Below, in pieces: positions 1 through 8,406 of a DNA stretch of 64,000 bases (its first letter is position 1; the number at the start of each line of letters is the position of its first letter). This stretch comes from Paenibacillus sp. MMS20-IR301 (lineage in GTDB: Bacteria; Bacillota; Bacilli; Paenibacillales; Paenibacillaceae). The notes beneath the pieces were generated by a model. That model searched no databases, had not been told where the DNA came from, and saw only the letters and a list, made by a program, of their open reading frames with translations. Location: NCBI RefSeq assembly GCF_032302195.1, contig NZ_CP135275.1:4712001-4776000 (forward strand), in the 5' to 3' direction. A program made the translations under genes and the position numbers.

Positions 1-542
1 TGGCTCTCCTCATCAGCAATGCTCTGAATCTCTTCGGCATGTATCAGATACAGCTCATAATCGCCTTCCGCATGCAGCTTCATTGCCCGTTCCTTCGTAA
101 ACTTCGCGCTGCCTTCCGCCGCATCCTCATCGTAGAACAACAGGATTCCGTCGCTTTTACGGAACAGCAGATCATCTCTGGCCCTGAACTGCCAGCTGCC
201 GTCATACGGGGCATTGCTGACAGCTCCATAGTAGTCCGCTCCGGCAACGATCCGGCGGTACTCATTCTGCTTCTCTTCCTTCCACTTCTCCTCCGGCGCA
301 GCATGGGCTGTAATAATCCCCAGCTTAAGTTCCGGATACTGCCGCTTCAGCTCAAGCACAACCTCGCAGGCCCATAAATCGACCCCGTATTGGCCGGGGG
401 TAATCACCCATTCCAGCCCGTCCTCCAGCAGCGGAACCAGCCGGCTCGCGAGCGCTTTTTTGATAAAAGGAATCCCCTGATGCTTGCTGTCAAAAATCCC
501 GAGCTCATGCGCACGGTAGCCCGTAACGAGTAAGGTTTTCAT
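1..542 (-). CDS. ypsA: YpsA family protein (UPF0398/DUF1273), reaching the left edge
   Basis: The frame is open from an ATG at the right end to the window edge, giving 180 codons, about the full length of B. subtilis YpsA, so only the last few residues and the stop may be missing. The start MKTLLVTGYRAHELGIF and the block LEWVITPGQYGVDLWA match the family, as does a later KSDGILLFYD stretch. An AGAGG ribosome binding site precedes the ATG. YpsA belongs to the SLOG superfamily of Rossmann-like nucleotide-binding proteins and is cytosolic; its ligand is not established, although YpsA has been linked to cell division in B. subtilis. It reads away from the lipoprotein gene to its right, so the roughly 275-bp gap between them must hold both promoters. 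Confidence 0.85.
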   Translation of the reverse strand, partial: MKTLLVTGYRAHELGIFDSKHQGIPFIKKALASRLVPLLEDGLEWVITPGQYGVDLWACEVVLELKRQYPELKLGIITAHAAPEEKWKEEKQNEYRRIVAGADYYGAVSNAPYDGSWQFRARDDLLFRKSDGILLFYDEDAAEGSAKFTKERAMKLHAEGDYELYLIHAEEIQSIADEES

Positions 543-817
543 GTGCTGCCTCTTTCCTGAACGCCTTCTTCCTGCGGCCTGTTCATTTCGCTCTATTATT
601 GCATTATATACCATTTTGCCGTTTGAATCTTTGAGGAAGAATTGACCAGATTTTAAGCCTGCTTTCAGGAGCGTCTGATATAGTGTCCTCCAGACCGGTA
701 TGTACGATGCCAGAGCAGCTGATTGCTCACAAACTATAGATTATGCTTCCGGAGTGAGTTTGTTCGGGGCAGAGCCGGGAGATGCATTGCCCACAAACTT
801 TTAGGAGGATTACGTTT
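543..817. other. Divergent intergenic region
   Basis: Gap between two divergently transcribed genes. I see no gene in it. The right part holds short inverted copies of ACAAACT/AGTTTGT at about 735-765 and a third ACAAACT just before the lipoprotein ribosome binding site; these could form a leader hairpin. No convincing paired -35/-10 boxes were found. Confidence 0.4.
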
Positions 818-1621
818 ATGAAAAGACAATTGCCTTATATGATGGCCGGCAGCCTGATTGCTGCTGTCCTGCTCGCAGGCTGTGCTTCGAATACTAATAC
901 AGCTGCTACCGGGGCAGGCAGCACCCAGACCGCCCAGAGTCAGAGCGGCAGCAATGCCGCTCAGCCGGATGGAGGCGCCGGAGCAGGACAGAACCGGATG
1001 AACCGGGCAGGAATGAATTTCGGCAAAATCAAAAGCATCGACGGGAACACGATCACAATCTACACCGCAGCTATGCCTGAACGCCAGCAGAACGGCAGCG
1101 GACAAGGCAAAGCGCCGGAAGGCGGCGGCACCGCTTCCGGAGACGGAGCAGCTGCAGCGCCTGCTGAAGGACAGGCTGCACCGGCTGACGGACAAGGCGC
1201 TCCTGCCGGCGAGCAAGTCACTCCGCCGGAGGGCGGCGGACAAGGCGGGGGCCGCCAGGGAGGCGGAGGCGGCATGATGCAGAGCTTCTCGGAAGAGACC
1301 ACTGACATTACTGTAAGCGGCGATACGAAGTATGTCTCTGTCACCTTCGAGAACGGCGAACAGAAGGAAACTGCCCTTGCGCTGACGGATCTGAAGGCAG
1401 ACGATATCATTCAATATACGCTGAAGACAGATACAAATGAGGCGGAGTCAATTACGCTAAGTACCGGCGGCTTCGGCGGCGGTATGGGTGGCGGCATGGG
1501 CGGCGGCAGAGGCCAAGGCCAGGGAGGCGCACCGGGCGGCGATGCAGCGGACGGCGATGCAGCGAACGGCGATGCAGCGGGTGGCGATGCAGCGGACGGC
1601 TCCACAACCGGCAGTAAGTAA
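818..1621 (+). CDS. Gly/Ala-rich low-complexity lipoprotein
   Basis: A 267-residue secreted lipoprotein of unknown function. Residues 1-21 are a signal peptide (MKRQ, then a hydrophobic run) ending in the lipobox LAGC with Cys22 as the lipidation site. The ATG follows TAGGAGG with good spacing; an upstream in-frame start lies before this site and is not used. Residues 30-70 are Ser/Thr/Gln/Asn-rich, then FGKIKSIDGNTITIY begins a small beta-rich domain that resumes around residues 170-225 (TDITVSGDTKYVSVTFENGE). A Pro/Gly/Ala-rich linker interrupts it. The C-terminus is GGGMGGG runs followed by four GDAAx repeats. The domain reads like the small beta-barrel modules of cell-envelope proteins, but this is inference. 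High GC in the linkers creates long spurious frames on the other strand. Confidence 0.8.
   Translation: MKRQLPYMMAGSLIAAVLLAGCASNTNTAATGAGSTQTAQSQSGSNAAQPDGGAGAGQNRMNRAGMNFGKIKSIDGNTITIYTAAMPERQQNGSGQGKAPEGGGTASGDGAAAAPAEGQAAPADGQGAPAGEQVTPPEGGGQGGGRQGGGGGMMQSFSEETTDITVSGDTKYVSVTFENGEQKETALALTDLKADDIIQYTLKTDTNEAESITLSTGGFGGGMGGGMGGGRGQGQGGAPGGDAADGDAANGDAAGGDAADGSTTGSK
1538..1597 (+). repeat. Four tandem 15-bp coding repeats (GDAAx)
   Basis: Four head-to-tail copies of GGCGATGCAGCGGAC with one or two changes each, encoding GDAAD, GDAAN, GDAAG, GDAAD at the C-terminus of the lipoprotein. The unit is a multiple of three, so copy-number change would lengthen or shorten the tail without breaking the frame. 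Confidence 0.9.
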
Positions 1622-1692
1622 TTTACGGGGGAGGCGCCAATAATCCAGCGTACCCGGCCCGGAAACAGGCCGGAGAAGAGACTGGCGGAAGA

Positions 1693-1882
1693 TTTAATTG
1701 GATTTATGACACTTAATTCTTCCGCCTTCTCCTCTTCACCGGTAATAAGTGGATTTAGGGCATTTAATTTGGGCTCACTCCTTATATTTTTCTGTTTTCA
1801 GAGAAATTAAGTGTACTTTTTCCAATTATTATCCTGTATACTGCAATTTTGCCGGAAATAAATGTTCTTTTTCCACTTAATT
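1693..1882. repeat. Intergenic word island A1 (AATTAAGTG...TCCAATTA)
   Basis: Four degenerate copies of a 26-bp word lie at 1693-1718 (-), 1744-1769 (-), 1805-1830 (+) and 1857-1882 (+). In word orientation all carry AATTAA(G/A)TG near the left and TCCA(A/C)TTA near the right. The first copy sits in the loop of an inverted repeat (GGCGGAAGA before it, TCTTCCGCC after it). The two minus copies face the two plus copies, so a transcript could pair across the island. The same word recurs near 58.2 kb. It follows the lipoprotein stop by 70 bp. Confidence 0.7.
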
Positions 1883-2044
1883 ACCCGCTACCCTCCCCGT
1901 TGCCAGACCGAGACGCCCTGACTCCTGTTTATCGTTTATATCCAACCTGCTGCTACGAGTACCTCATCCCCTTTCCCCTTTCACTTTTCACTTTTCACTG
2001 CTCACCTCCTCCCTGCACTATTGCCCCATTCCTCTCTCCTTATC
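1883..2044. other. Pyrimidine-rich spacer
   Basis: A strongly C/T-biased stretch on the plus strand, densest at 1960-2040, with runs such as CCCCTTTCCCCTTTCACTTT. A 67-codon frame spans it but has no ribosome binding site and a composition unlike neighbouring genes, so I do not call a gene. Confidence 0.4.
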
Positions 2045-2103
2045 ATAAATAAGCCACCGCCGGATGCACGCTCACGGGCTGCATCCGGCTGCGGCTTATT
2101 TAT
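2045..2103. terminator. Strong hairpin, possible terminator or structured repeat
   Basis: ATAAATAAGCC and GCCGGATGCA on the left pair with TGCATCCGGC and GGCTTATTTAT on the right, separated only by small bulges and an 11-nt loop. A short T-rich tail follows on the plus strand. It lies more than 400 bp past the lipoprotein stop and 115 bp before gerKA, so it would insulate the spore operon from upstream transcription. Confidence 0.6.
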
Positions 2104-2217
2104 ATTTTGCCGGAAAATGACTAAATCCAAGTAAACTTTGGAAAACTTCATTAACACGGATATTCAGACTGTTATGAGAACCATCAAATATAACTTTCAC
2201 GGCTGGGGCTGATCGAA

Positions 2218-3873
2218 TTGCTGTCTACTATTGTATCCTATATACCCGGCTGGGCCGTGTTCGGCCAGGCCTTAGTCGCCCTGCTCGTTCCGCTCCTGCT
2301 CGGGTACTTATATAAGGCACTCTACCGGTTAGTCGGCAGCGGACGGGGCCAGTCCGGCTTCGGCTCAAAGACCCTTCCGCAATCCAAGCCTGCACCGGGG
2401 GAGCCGGCCAGACCTGCATCTACTCCGTTCAGCGGCAGCTACACAACGGACCTGGATGCGGTGAAGAGCGGAATCGGCGGCAACTGCGACCTCAATATCC
2501 GGGAGTTCACTCTCGCGGACTCGCAGCTCCGGGGTGCCCTCGTATGTGTGGACGGGATGCAGGATGACCGGCTGCTTAACATGAAAATCCTGCAGTTTCT
2601 AATGTATGACGTTCCTGTTCCGCCGCAATCCTACGCTGAGGCTGCCAGGCAGCTGCTGCCCTTCAGCCAGCTTAACGAGGCTGCCAGCATAGAGAGCTTT
2701 AACAAATCCGTGCTTTTCGGGCACGGTGCGCTGCTGCTCGAAGGGCTGCCCTGCGGGCTGCTGATTCAGCTTCCCGGCGGCCCGAACCGTGCGATTACCG
2801 AGCCGGTCTCCGAAGCGCTGCTGCGCGGGCCGCGCCTGGGCTTCTCTGAAGTATTAAGCGAGAATACCTCCATGCTGCGCCGCCAGGGCATGAATGATCA
2901 GCTAGAAATGAAGACACACCGGGCCGGCCGGACCATCCAGCGGGATATCGTCGTGGCTTATATGAAGGATATCGTCAATCCCGATCTGCTGGAGGAGGTT
3001 ACGAACCGGATTCTCAAAATTGATATCGATTTTCTGGCCGAATCCGGTTATATCGAGCAGCTGATTGAAGATAATTATCTCAGCCCCTTTCAGCAGGCCC
3101 AGAATACGGAACGGCCCGACAGGGTCATTAGCGCCCTGCTCGAGGGTCGGATTGCCATCCTGCTCGACGGCACTCCCTTTGCGCTGATCGTGCCGGTCAC
3201 CTTCAGCATGCTGCTGCAATCGCCGGAGGATTATTATGAGCGCTGGCTTCCGGGCACCCTGCTGCGGCTGCTGCGTTTTGCCGCGTCCTTCCTGGCGCTG
3301 ATGGCCCCGTCCCTCTATATCTCGTTCATCTCCTTTCATCCGGGGCTGATTCCGACGGAGCTGGCGATCAGTATCATCAAGACCCGGCAGGGCGTGCCTT
3401 TTCCCTCCTTAATCGAAGTGCTGATTCTCGAGGTGGCCATCGAGATTCTGCGGGAGGCCGGGATCCGGCTGCCGAAGCCGATTGGTCCGGCGATGGGAAT
3501 CGTCGGCGGCTTGATCATCGGTGATGCCGCTGTTCAGGCCGGCATTGTCAGCCCGTTCCTGGTCATCGTGGTAGCTGTGACCGCTATCTCATCCTTTTCC
3601 ATTCCCATGTACAGCGCCGGGATTACACTGCGTATTCTGCGCTTTGCTGGCATGCTGTTCGCAGCTGTACTGGGAATGTACGGAACCATCCTGTTCTTCC
3701 TGCTGATCTGCAGCCATCTCACCAAGCTCAAAAGCTTCGGTGTGCCGTATCTGACCCCGGTATCCCCATTCCGGCTGAGCGACTGGAAGGATCTGTTCAT
3801 CCGTGCCCCGCTGGCGCTGATGAAGCGCAGGCCGCTCATGATGAAGACCAGACAGGATAAACGCAAGTCATAA
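2218..3873 (+). CDS. gerKA: Spore germination receptor A subunit (GerKA/GerA family)
   Basis: A 551-residue A subunit of a nutrient germinant receptor in the inner membrane of the spore. The typical soluble N-terminal domain runs from about residue 78 (DLDAVKSGIGGNCDLNIREF) to 340, with the family blocks NKSVLFGHGALLLEG and LLEGRIAILLDGTPFALIVP. Several membrane helices follow, including PKPIGPAMGIVGGLIIGDAAVQAG. The start is a TTG preceded by GGGG at a suitable distance; an in-frame stop 24 bp upstream rules out a much earlier start. Before the soluble domain there is an extra hydrophobic stretch (residues 6-32) and a Pro/Ser-rich linker. It is the first gene of a three-gene operon, probably transcribed late in the forespore, though no promoter was identified. 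Confidence 0.93.
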   Translation: MLSTIVSYIPGWAVFGQALVALLVPLLLGYLYKALYRLVGSGRGQSGFGSKTLPQSKPAPGEPARPASTPFSGSYTTDLDAVKSGIGGNCDLNIREFTLADSQLRGALVCVDGMQDDRLLNMKILQFLMYDVPVPPQSYAEAARQLLPFSQLNEAASIESFNKSVLFGHGALLLEGLPCGLLIQLPGGPNRAITEPVSEALLRGPRLGFSEVLSENTSMLRRQGMNDQLEMKTHRAGRTIQRDIVVAYMKDIVNPDLLEEVTNRILKIDIDFLAESGYIEQLIEDNYLSPFQQAQNTERPDRVISALLEGRIAILLDGTPFALIVPVTFSMLLQSPEDYYERWLPGTLLRLLRFAASFLALMAPSLYISFISFHPGLIPTELAISIIKTRQGVPFPSLIEVLILEVAIEILREAGIRLPKPIGPAMGIVGGLIIGDAAVQAGIVSPFLVIVVAVTAISSFSIPMYSAGITLRILRFAGMLFAAVLGMYGTILFFLLICSHLTKLKSFGVPYLTPVSPFRLSDWKDLFIRAPLALMKRRPLMMKTRQDKRKS

Positions 3874-3904
3874 CGAGATCTTACTTGCTAAGGAGGGACT
3901 CCAT

Positions 3905-5008
3905 ATGTTTGTACGTACCGATGATAAAATCACATCCACACAGGCAGCCATCTTCCTGAACAACACTTTACTCGGTGCAGGAATTCTTACGCTGCCGCGC
4001 AGTGTGAGCGAATCCGTCAAGACACCGGACTCCTGGCTGTCGGTCCTGCTTGGCGGAGCCATTGTGATGCTTGTAGTACTGCTGATGGTGAAGATCAGCC
4101 AGCAGTTCCCGGGCAAGACCGTATTTCAATATGCCGGGCTCATTGCCGGAAAGGGAATCGGCGGCTTTCTCAGCCTGCTGCTGATCCTGTATTACGTCAT
4201 TATTGGCGGCTTTGAAATCCGCACGCTCGCTGAAGTAACGCTCTTCTTCCTGCTGGAGGGCACTCCGATCTGGGCCATTATTCTTCCGTTTCTCTGGGTA
4301 GGCACCTACCTGGTGTACGGCGGCATTAACTCGATTGCCCGTGTCTTTACCATCGTGTTTCCGATCAGCATCATGATCCTGATCATTTCCTTTACACTCA
4401 GCCTGCGGCTGTTTGATATCGACCATCTGCGCCCTGTACTCGGCAACGGACTGCCGCCCGTGTTCGCCGGGCTTAAATCTACCGTGCTTGTCTTTACCGG
4501 CTGTGAGGTTTCAATGACTCTCGTAGCCTTCATGACCAAACCCAAGCAGGCAGTTAAAGCTATTCTCGGCGGCCTCGCGATTCCGCTTACACTCTATTTT
4601 CTGACTGTTGTCATAGTCATTGGAGGCATCTCTATTGATTCCGCCGTCACCAGCACCTGGCCTACCATTGATCTGATGCGCAGCTTCGAGGTTCCCGGCT
4701 TTTTCTTCGAACGCATGGAGTTTCCGTTCATGGTCATTTGGCTGATGCAGATGTTCTGCAACTTCAGCAGCTTTTTTTACCAGTCGACGCTCGGCCTGTC
4801 ACAGCTCTTCAAGCTGAAGGTGCATCCGATTATTTATGCTATGGTTCCGGTACTGTTCCTCTCAGCGATGCTGCCCAAATCCATGGCTGACTTGTTCGCA
4901 CTCGGGGATACTATCGGCAAAATGGGCATTATTCTGTTCCTGCTGCTGCCCGTACTTCTGTCAATTATCTGGCTTATCCGCGTGAAGGGGTTGAAGCAGC
5001 ATGTGTAA
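3905..5008 (+). CDS. gerKB: Spore germination receptor B subunit (GerKB/GerAB family)
   Basis: A 367-residue integral membrane protein with about ten predicted helices, belonging to the APC-type amino-acid permease superfamily as the GerAB branch. The start MFVRTDDKITSTQAAIFLNN followed by LLGAGILTLPR is characteristic of the family. In known receptors the B subunit takes part in germinant recognition and a water or ion channel. An AAGGAGGG ribosome binding site precedes the ATG, 31 bp after gerKA. Its last codons overlap the start of gerKC by 8 bp, which suggests translational coupling. Confidence 0.95.
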   Translation: MFVRTDDKITSTQAAIFLNNTLLGAGILTLPRSVSESVKTPDSWLSVLLGGAIVMLVVLLMVKISQQFPGKTVFQYAGLIAGKGIGGFLSLLLILYYVIIGGFEIRTLAEVTLFFLLEGTPIWAIILPFLWVGTYLVYGGINSIARVFTIVFPISIMILIISFTLSLRLFDIDHLRPVLGNGLPPVFAGLKSTVLVFTGCEVSMTLVAFMTKPKQAVKAILGGLAIPLTLYFLTVVIVIGGISIDSAVTSTWPTIDLMRSFEVPGFFFERMEFPFMVIWLMQMFCNFSSFFYQSTLGLSQLFKLKVHPIIYAMVPVLFLSAMLPKSMADLFALGDTIGKMGIILFLLLPVLLSIIWLIRVKGLKQHV

Positions 5009-6191
5009 ACGCAACCTGCTCCGTCTGCTATGCGCCCCGGTCCTGCTCATGACGTTGACCTCCTGCTGGAGCAGCAAGGAGATTGAAGATCTGGCGCTAT
5101 ACTCCGGCCTGGCACTTGATATCGGGGAGCTGTCGCCTACAGAGAAAGCATTTGAGGAGCATGGCGCCACTTATTTCAAACACAATAAAATTACAGCCAC
5201 CATCCAGCTCGTTCCGGCCAACACCGTAGGCAGCATACAGAATCAGAGCAATAACAGCGGAGCGCCTTATCTGAATATTATGGGAACCGGAGATTCGGTG
5301 CTGGAAATCTTCCGCCAGTTCTCCATCCGCCGCGACCGGCCGATTATCGGCCATCATCTCAAGGTAATTGTCGTATCCACCGAGCTGCTGAAGCAGCAGG
5401 AAATGAGCCAGCTAATGGATTTTGTACTCCGTGATAATGATATCCGTCCCAGTACGATGGTATTTCTGAGTCAGGGCCGTGCAGCAGATGCACTCACCAC
5501 GAAGGATAAGAATGAAGTTCCGGCATTTCATATCCGCAATATGATCCGTAACCGGAAGCGGACCAGCAAAGTGATGAGCCCGGTCATTTTATCCAAAATG
5601 GATGCCTTGATGCACTCCAAGCGAAGCTACGTCCTGCAGAATCTGGTGACCGCGGATGGGGAAATAGAATTCTCCGGTGCAGGCATTATTAAAGGCGACA
5701 CCGGCCACTGGGTTGGAGCGCTCAGCCAGGAGAACACCCTATGCCTCTCCTGGCTGACGAATGAGGGCGAATCCGGTGTCATCAAAACCTATGATTGGGA
5801 TAACCAGCCGATGACCTATGAAATGAAGGCGATGAAAAGCAAAATCTCGGTTAAAACGGACGGCGGCAATCTGGCATTTGATGTTGCGCTCACTACGGAA
5901 GGCCGGCTTAGTGAAAGCTGGAACGAAGATGAATACCCTTCAGCCGATCAGCATACCAAAAAAGCCGAACGGCTGTTCAAAGAACGGCTGGAGCAAATGC
6001 TGCAGGCCTTGATGCAGAAGCTGCAGGCTGATTACAAGACCGATGTCGCCGGCTTCGGCACCAGGCTGAGCATTGAGCAGCCGGCTTTATGGAACAAGGT
6101 AAAGGACCACTGGGATGAAGTATTCAGCCGGACTCCTGTTCATTTCTCGGTGAAGCTGAGTATAACGGACTACGGCTCCTTTACGGAGTAA
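5001..6191 (+). CDS. gerKC: Spore germination receptor C subunit, lipoprotein (GerKC/GerAC family)
   Basis: A 396-residue Ger(x)C family lipoprotein. Residues 1-21 form a signal peptide with lipobox LTSC; Cys22 is the lipidation site and is followed by WSSKEIEDLALYSGLALDIG, the classical start of the mature protein. Further family blocks are RPIIGHHLKVIVVSTELL and the C-terminal region ending in a long amphipathic helix (LFKERLEQMLQALMQKLQ) with a final beta strand. In B. subtilis the C subunit sits on the outer face of the spore inner membrane and is needed for receptor function. It overlaps gerKB and is followed directly by a strong hairpin that closes the operon. Confidence 0.94.
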   Translation: MCKRNLLRLLCAPVLLMTLTSCWSSKEIEDLALYSGLALDIGELSPTEKAFEEHGATYFKHNKITATIQLVPANTVGSIQNQSNNSGAPYLNIMGTGDSVLEIFRQFSIRRDRPIIGHHLKVIVVSTELLKQQEMSQLMDFVLRDNDIRPSTMVFLSQGRAADALTTKDKNEVPAFHIRNMIRNRKRTSKVMSPVILSKMDALMHSKRSYVLQNLVTADGEIEFSGAGIIKGDTGHWVGALSQENTLCLSWLTNEGESGVIKTYDWDNQPMTYEMKAMKSKISVKTDGGNLAFDVALTTEGRLSESWNEDEYPSADQHTKKAERLFKERLEQMLQALMQKLQADYKTDVAGFGTRLSIEQPALWNKVKDHWDEVFSRTPVHFSVKLSITDYGSFTE

Positions 6192-6203
6192 CAGCACACA
6201 ACA

Positions 6204-6238
6204 AACGCCGCCGCCCTATACATCAGGGCGGCGGCGTT
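6204..6238. terminator. Bidirectional terminator between gerKC and bgaA
   Basis: A perfect 14-bp stem (AACGCCGCCGCCCT and its complement) with a 7-nt loop lies 12 bp after the gerKC stop and 19 bp past the stop of the convergent GH42 gene. It is T-rich on the minus side (GTTTGTTGTG). Confidence 0.9.
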
Positions 6239-6257
6239 CCATTATCCAGTAAATATT

Positions 6258-8288
6258 TTATTGCTTATCAGATAGAATCAGGACTCCGCGTCCCGGAACT
6301 GTTGACGCACCGCTGAATTTCCGGCCGGTGAGCAGGTCTGTCCGTTCCACACTGCCGATATCGGCCGTAAGGTCCTCCGGCGAATGATTCAGCAGGAACA
6401 GGTAGGACACGCCGTTCTTCACACGCTGAACGGACTCGATGCCCTCCGGAGCACTCACAAGCGGAGCTATTCCGTTCTCGGCGCTGACAGTGGCTAGGAA
6501 GCCGCGCAGGAATGCAGAATCCGGGCTTGTAGCTACATAATAGGCTTTACCTGCGCCGAAGCTGTTAACGGTCAGGGCTGGCATGCCCTTATAGAAATCA
6601 GTTCCATACGTGGCAAGCACTTCCGCACCCTCCGGATGAATCAGGTCACAGAGCAGGCCGCAGGAGTACGACCGGTTAAGAGCCCCCCAATCCCGGCTCA
6701 TTACGATTTCATTGCGCATATCCGGCAGCAGGGCATCTATCTCTTCCGCCCAGATGCCCAGCACCTTGCGCAGCTCACCCGGATAACCGCCGACGGTAAC
6801 CAGATCGTTCTCGTTAACAATTCCGCTGAAATAGGTGGTGATGAACGTTCCGCCAGCCTGGACGAACGCTTCAACCTTAGCGGCGAAGCCCGGCTTCACC
6901 ATATACATAACCGGAGCAATCACGACTTTATATTTCGATAAGTCCTCTTCTACGCCGATCATATCCGCTTCGATATTCTGCTGATACAGCGCATCGTAAT
7001 AGCTGTGTATTTCCTTCACATAATCAAGCGCCACAGTCGGGCCGCTGGAGAGGTCAAGCGCCCAGCGGTTCTCCCAGTCATAGACGATACCGATCTGCGC
7101 TGCACTCCGCGCATCCAGCAGCTCATCGCCGAGGCTCTCCAGCTCCCGGCCCAGCTCCGCACATTCGCGGAATACCCGGGTATGCTCATGGCCCACATGC
7201 TCAATTACCGCCCCGTGGTACTTCTCACAGGCGCCGATAGAGCGGCGCAGCTGGAAGAACAGCACGGTATCCGCGCCGCGCGCTACTGCCTGGTAGCTCC
7301 ATAGACGCATTACGCCCGGGCGCTTCAGGGAGTTGTACGGCATCCAGTTCTGCTGGCTTGGCGTCTGCTCCATCAGCATGAACGGCTGGCCGTTCTTGAG
7401 TCCGCGCATCAGGTCATGGGTCATAGCGGTATGGCTCACCGGTGTATCAAGCGCCGGGTAATTATCCCAGGAGATGATATCCATATGCTTGGCCCATTCG
7501 AAATAATCCAGCTCCGGATAGAAGCCCATCAGATTCGTCGTAACCGGAATATTCGTGCTGTGCTCCTTGATGGCGGCATACTCGAGTTTGTAGCATTCCA
7601 GCAGGCTGTGAGACATGAATCTGCGGTAATCGAGGGAAATCCCCTGGAAGTTGGTCCGGTTGCCGTTCCACTCTTCGCTGAGCTCATTCGGGACTACAAT
7701 CTCCTCCCAATCATAGAAGGTATGGCCCCAGAACCGGGTATTCCAGGCTTTGTTCAGCTTATCCAGCGAGCCGTAACGTTCCTTCAGCCAGATGCGGAAA
7801 GCGGCTGCCGACTGCTCGGAATAATCATATCCGCCGTATTCGTTAGAGATATGCCAGGCTACCAGCCCCGGATGATCCTTGTAGCGCTCTGCCAGCTTGC
7901 CGGCAAGCAGCGCCGAATATTTGCGGTATACCGCACTGTTCGGATTCGAGTTATGGCGTCCGCCGAATTTGCGCTTGCGGCCCTGGACATCCACCCGGGT
8001 CACTTCAGGATAGCGGTGGGCCATCCAGGCCGGATGCGCTCCGGTCCCGGTTGCGAGACAGACATAGGTTCCATTCTTATATAAGCGGTCGATTAATTCA
8101 TCCAGACCGGTGAAATCATACGTATCTTCAGACGGCTGAATCAAAGCCCAGGAGAATACGTTAATTGTTGCAACATCAATCCCCGCCAGCTTGAACATCC
8201 GCTCATCCTCAGCCCATACCGGGGCATCCCACTGTTCAGGGTTATAATCCCCGCCGTACCAGATCTTAGGCAATTTCTCGTTGATCAC
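6258..8288 (-). CDS. GH42 beta-galactosidase lacking the zinc cysteines
   Basis: A 676-residue cytosolic glycoside hydrolase family 42 enzyme that releases galactose from beta-galactosides. The N-terminal barrel has the family start WYGGDYNPEQW, the acid/base Glu in SNEYGG (about residue 150) and the nucleophile Glu in FMLMEQTPSQQNW (about 307); a trimerisation domain and a small C-terminal beta domain follow. The four-Cys zinc site seen in many GH42 enzymes is absent. A GTG nine bases further upstream abuts AAGGAT directly, so the second GTG, with normal spacing, is the better start. The gene diverges from an AraC regulator, which probably controls it. Galactoside specificity is inferred from the family. 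Confidence 0.92.
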   Translation of the reverse strand: MINEKLPKIWYGGDYNPEQWDAPVWAEDERMFKLAGIDVATINVFSWALIQPSEDTYDFTGLDELIDRLYKNGTYVCLATGTGAHPAWMAHRYPEVTRVDVQGRKRKFGGRHNSNPNSAVYRKYSALLAGKLAERYKDHPGLVAWHISNEYGGYDYSEQSAAAFRIWLKERYGSLDKLNKAWNTRFWGHTFYDWEEIVVPNELSEEWNGNRTNFQGISLDYRRFMSHSLLECYKLEYAAIKEHSTNIPVTTNLMGFYPELDYFEWAKHMDIISWDNYPALDTPVSHTAMTHDLMRGLKNGQPFMLMEQTPSQQNWMPYNSLKRPGVMRLWSYQAVARGADTVLFFQLRRSIGACEKYHGAVIEHVGHEHTRVFRECAELGRELESLGDELLDARSAAQIGIVYDWENRWALDLSSGPTVALDYVKEIHSYYDALYQQNIEADMIGVEEDLSKYKVVIAPVMYMVKPGFAAKVEAFVQAGGTFITTYFSGIVNENDLVTVGGYPGELRKVLGIWAEEIDALLPDMRNEIVMSRDWGALNRSYSCGLLCDLIHPEGAEVLATYGTDFYKGMPALTVNSFGAGKAYYVATSPDSAFLRGFLATVSAENGIAPLVSAPEGIESVQRVKNGVSYLFLLNHSPEDLTADIGSVERTDLLTGRKFSGASTVPGRGVLILSDKQ

Positions 8289-8334
8289 ACTTTGCACATC
8301 CTTTATAGTATAAGTATATTCTTATTTTAAGCAT

Positions 8335-8350
8335 TAAACTAAGCGGTTTA
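8335..8350. promoter_or_regulatory. Candidate operator TAAAC-N6-GTTTA
   Basis: A short dyad in the AT-rich 118-bp gap between the divergent GH42 and AraC genes. It is a plausible binding site for the adjacent regulator. Only the symmetry and position support it. Confidence 0.3.
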
Positions 8351-8406
8351 TATATAAAATAAAAATTCCGGCATATAATAATATAGAACTACAGGAGATG
8401 TCATTT

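Noticed and set aside
734..1414. A 226-codon open frame opposite the lipoprotein gene
   Set aside because: It is a by-product of the high-GC, repeat-rich lipoprotein sequence; no ribosome binding site and an implausible Ser/Ala/Arg-rich product.
1849..2052. A 67-codon frame in the C/T-rich spacer
   Set aside because: Composition reflects the pyrimidine tract, part of it is an island A1 word, and no ribosome binding site is present.
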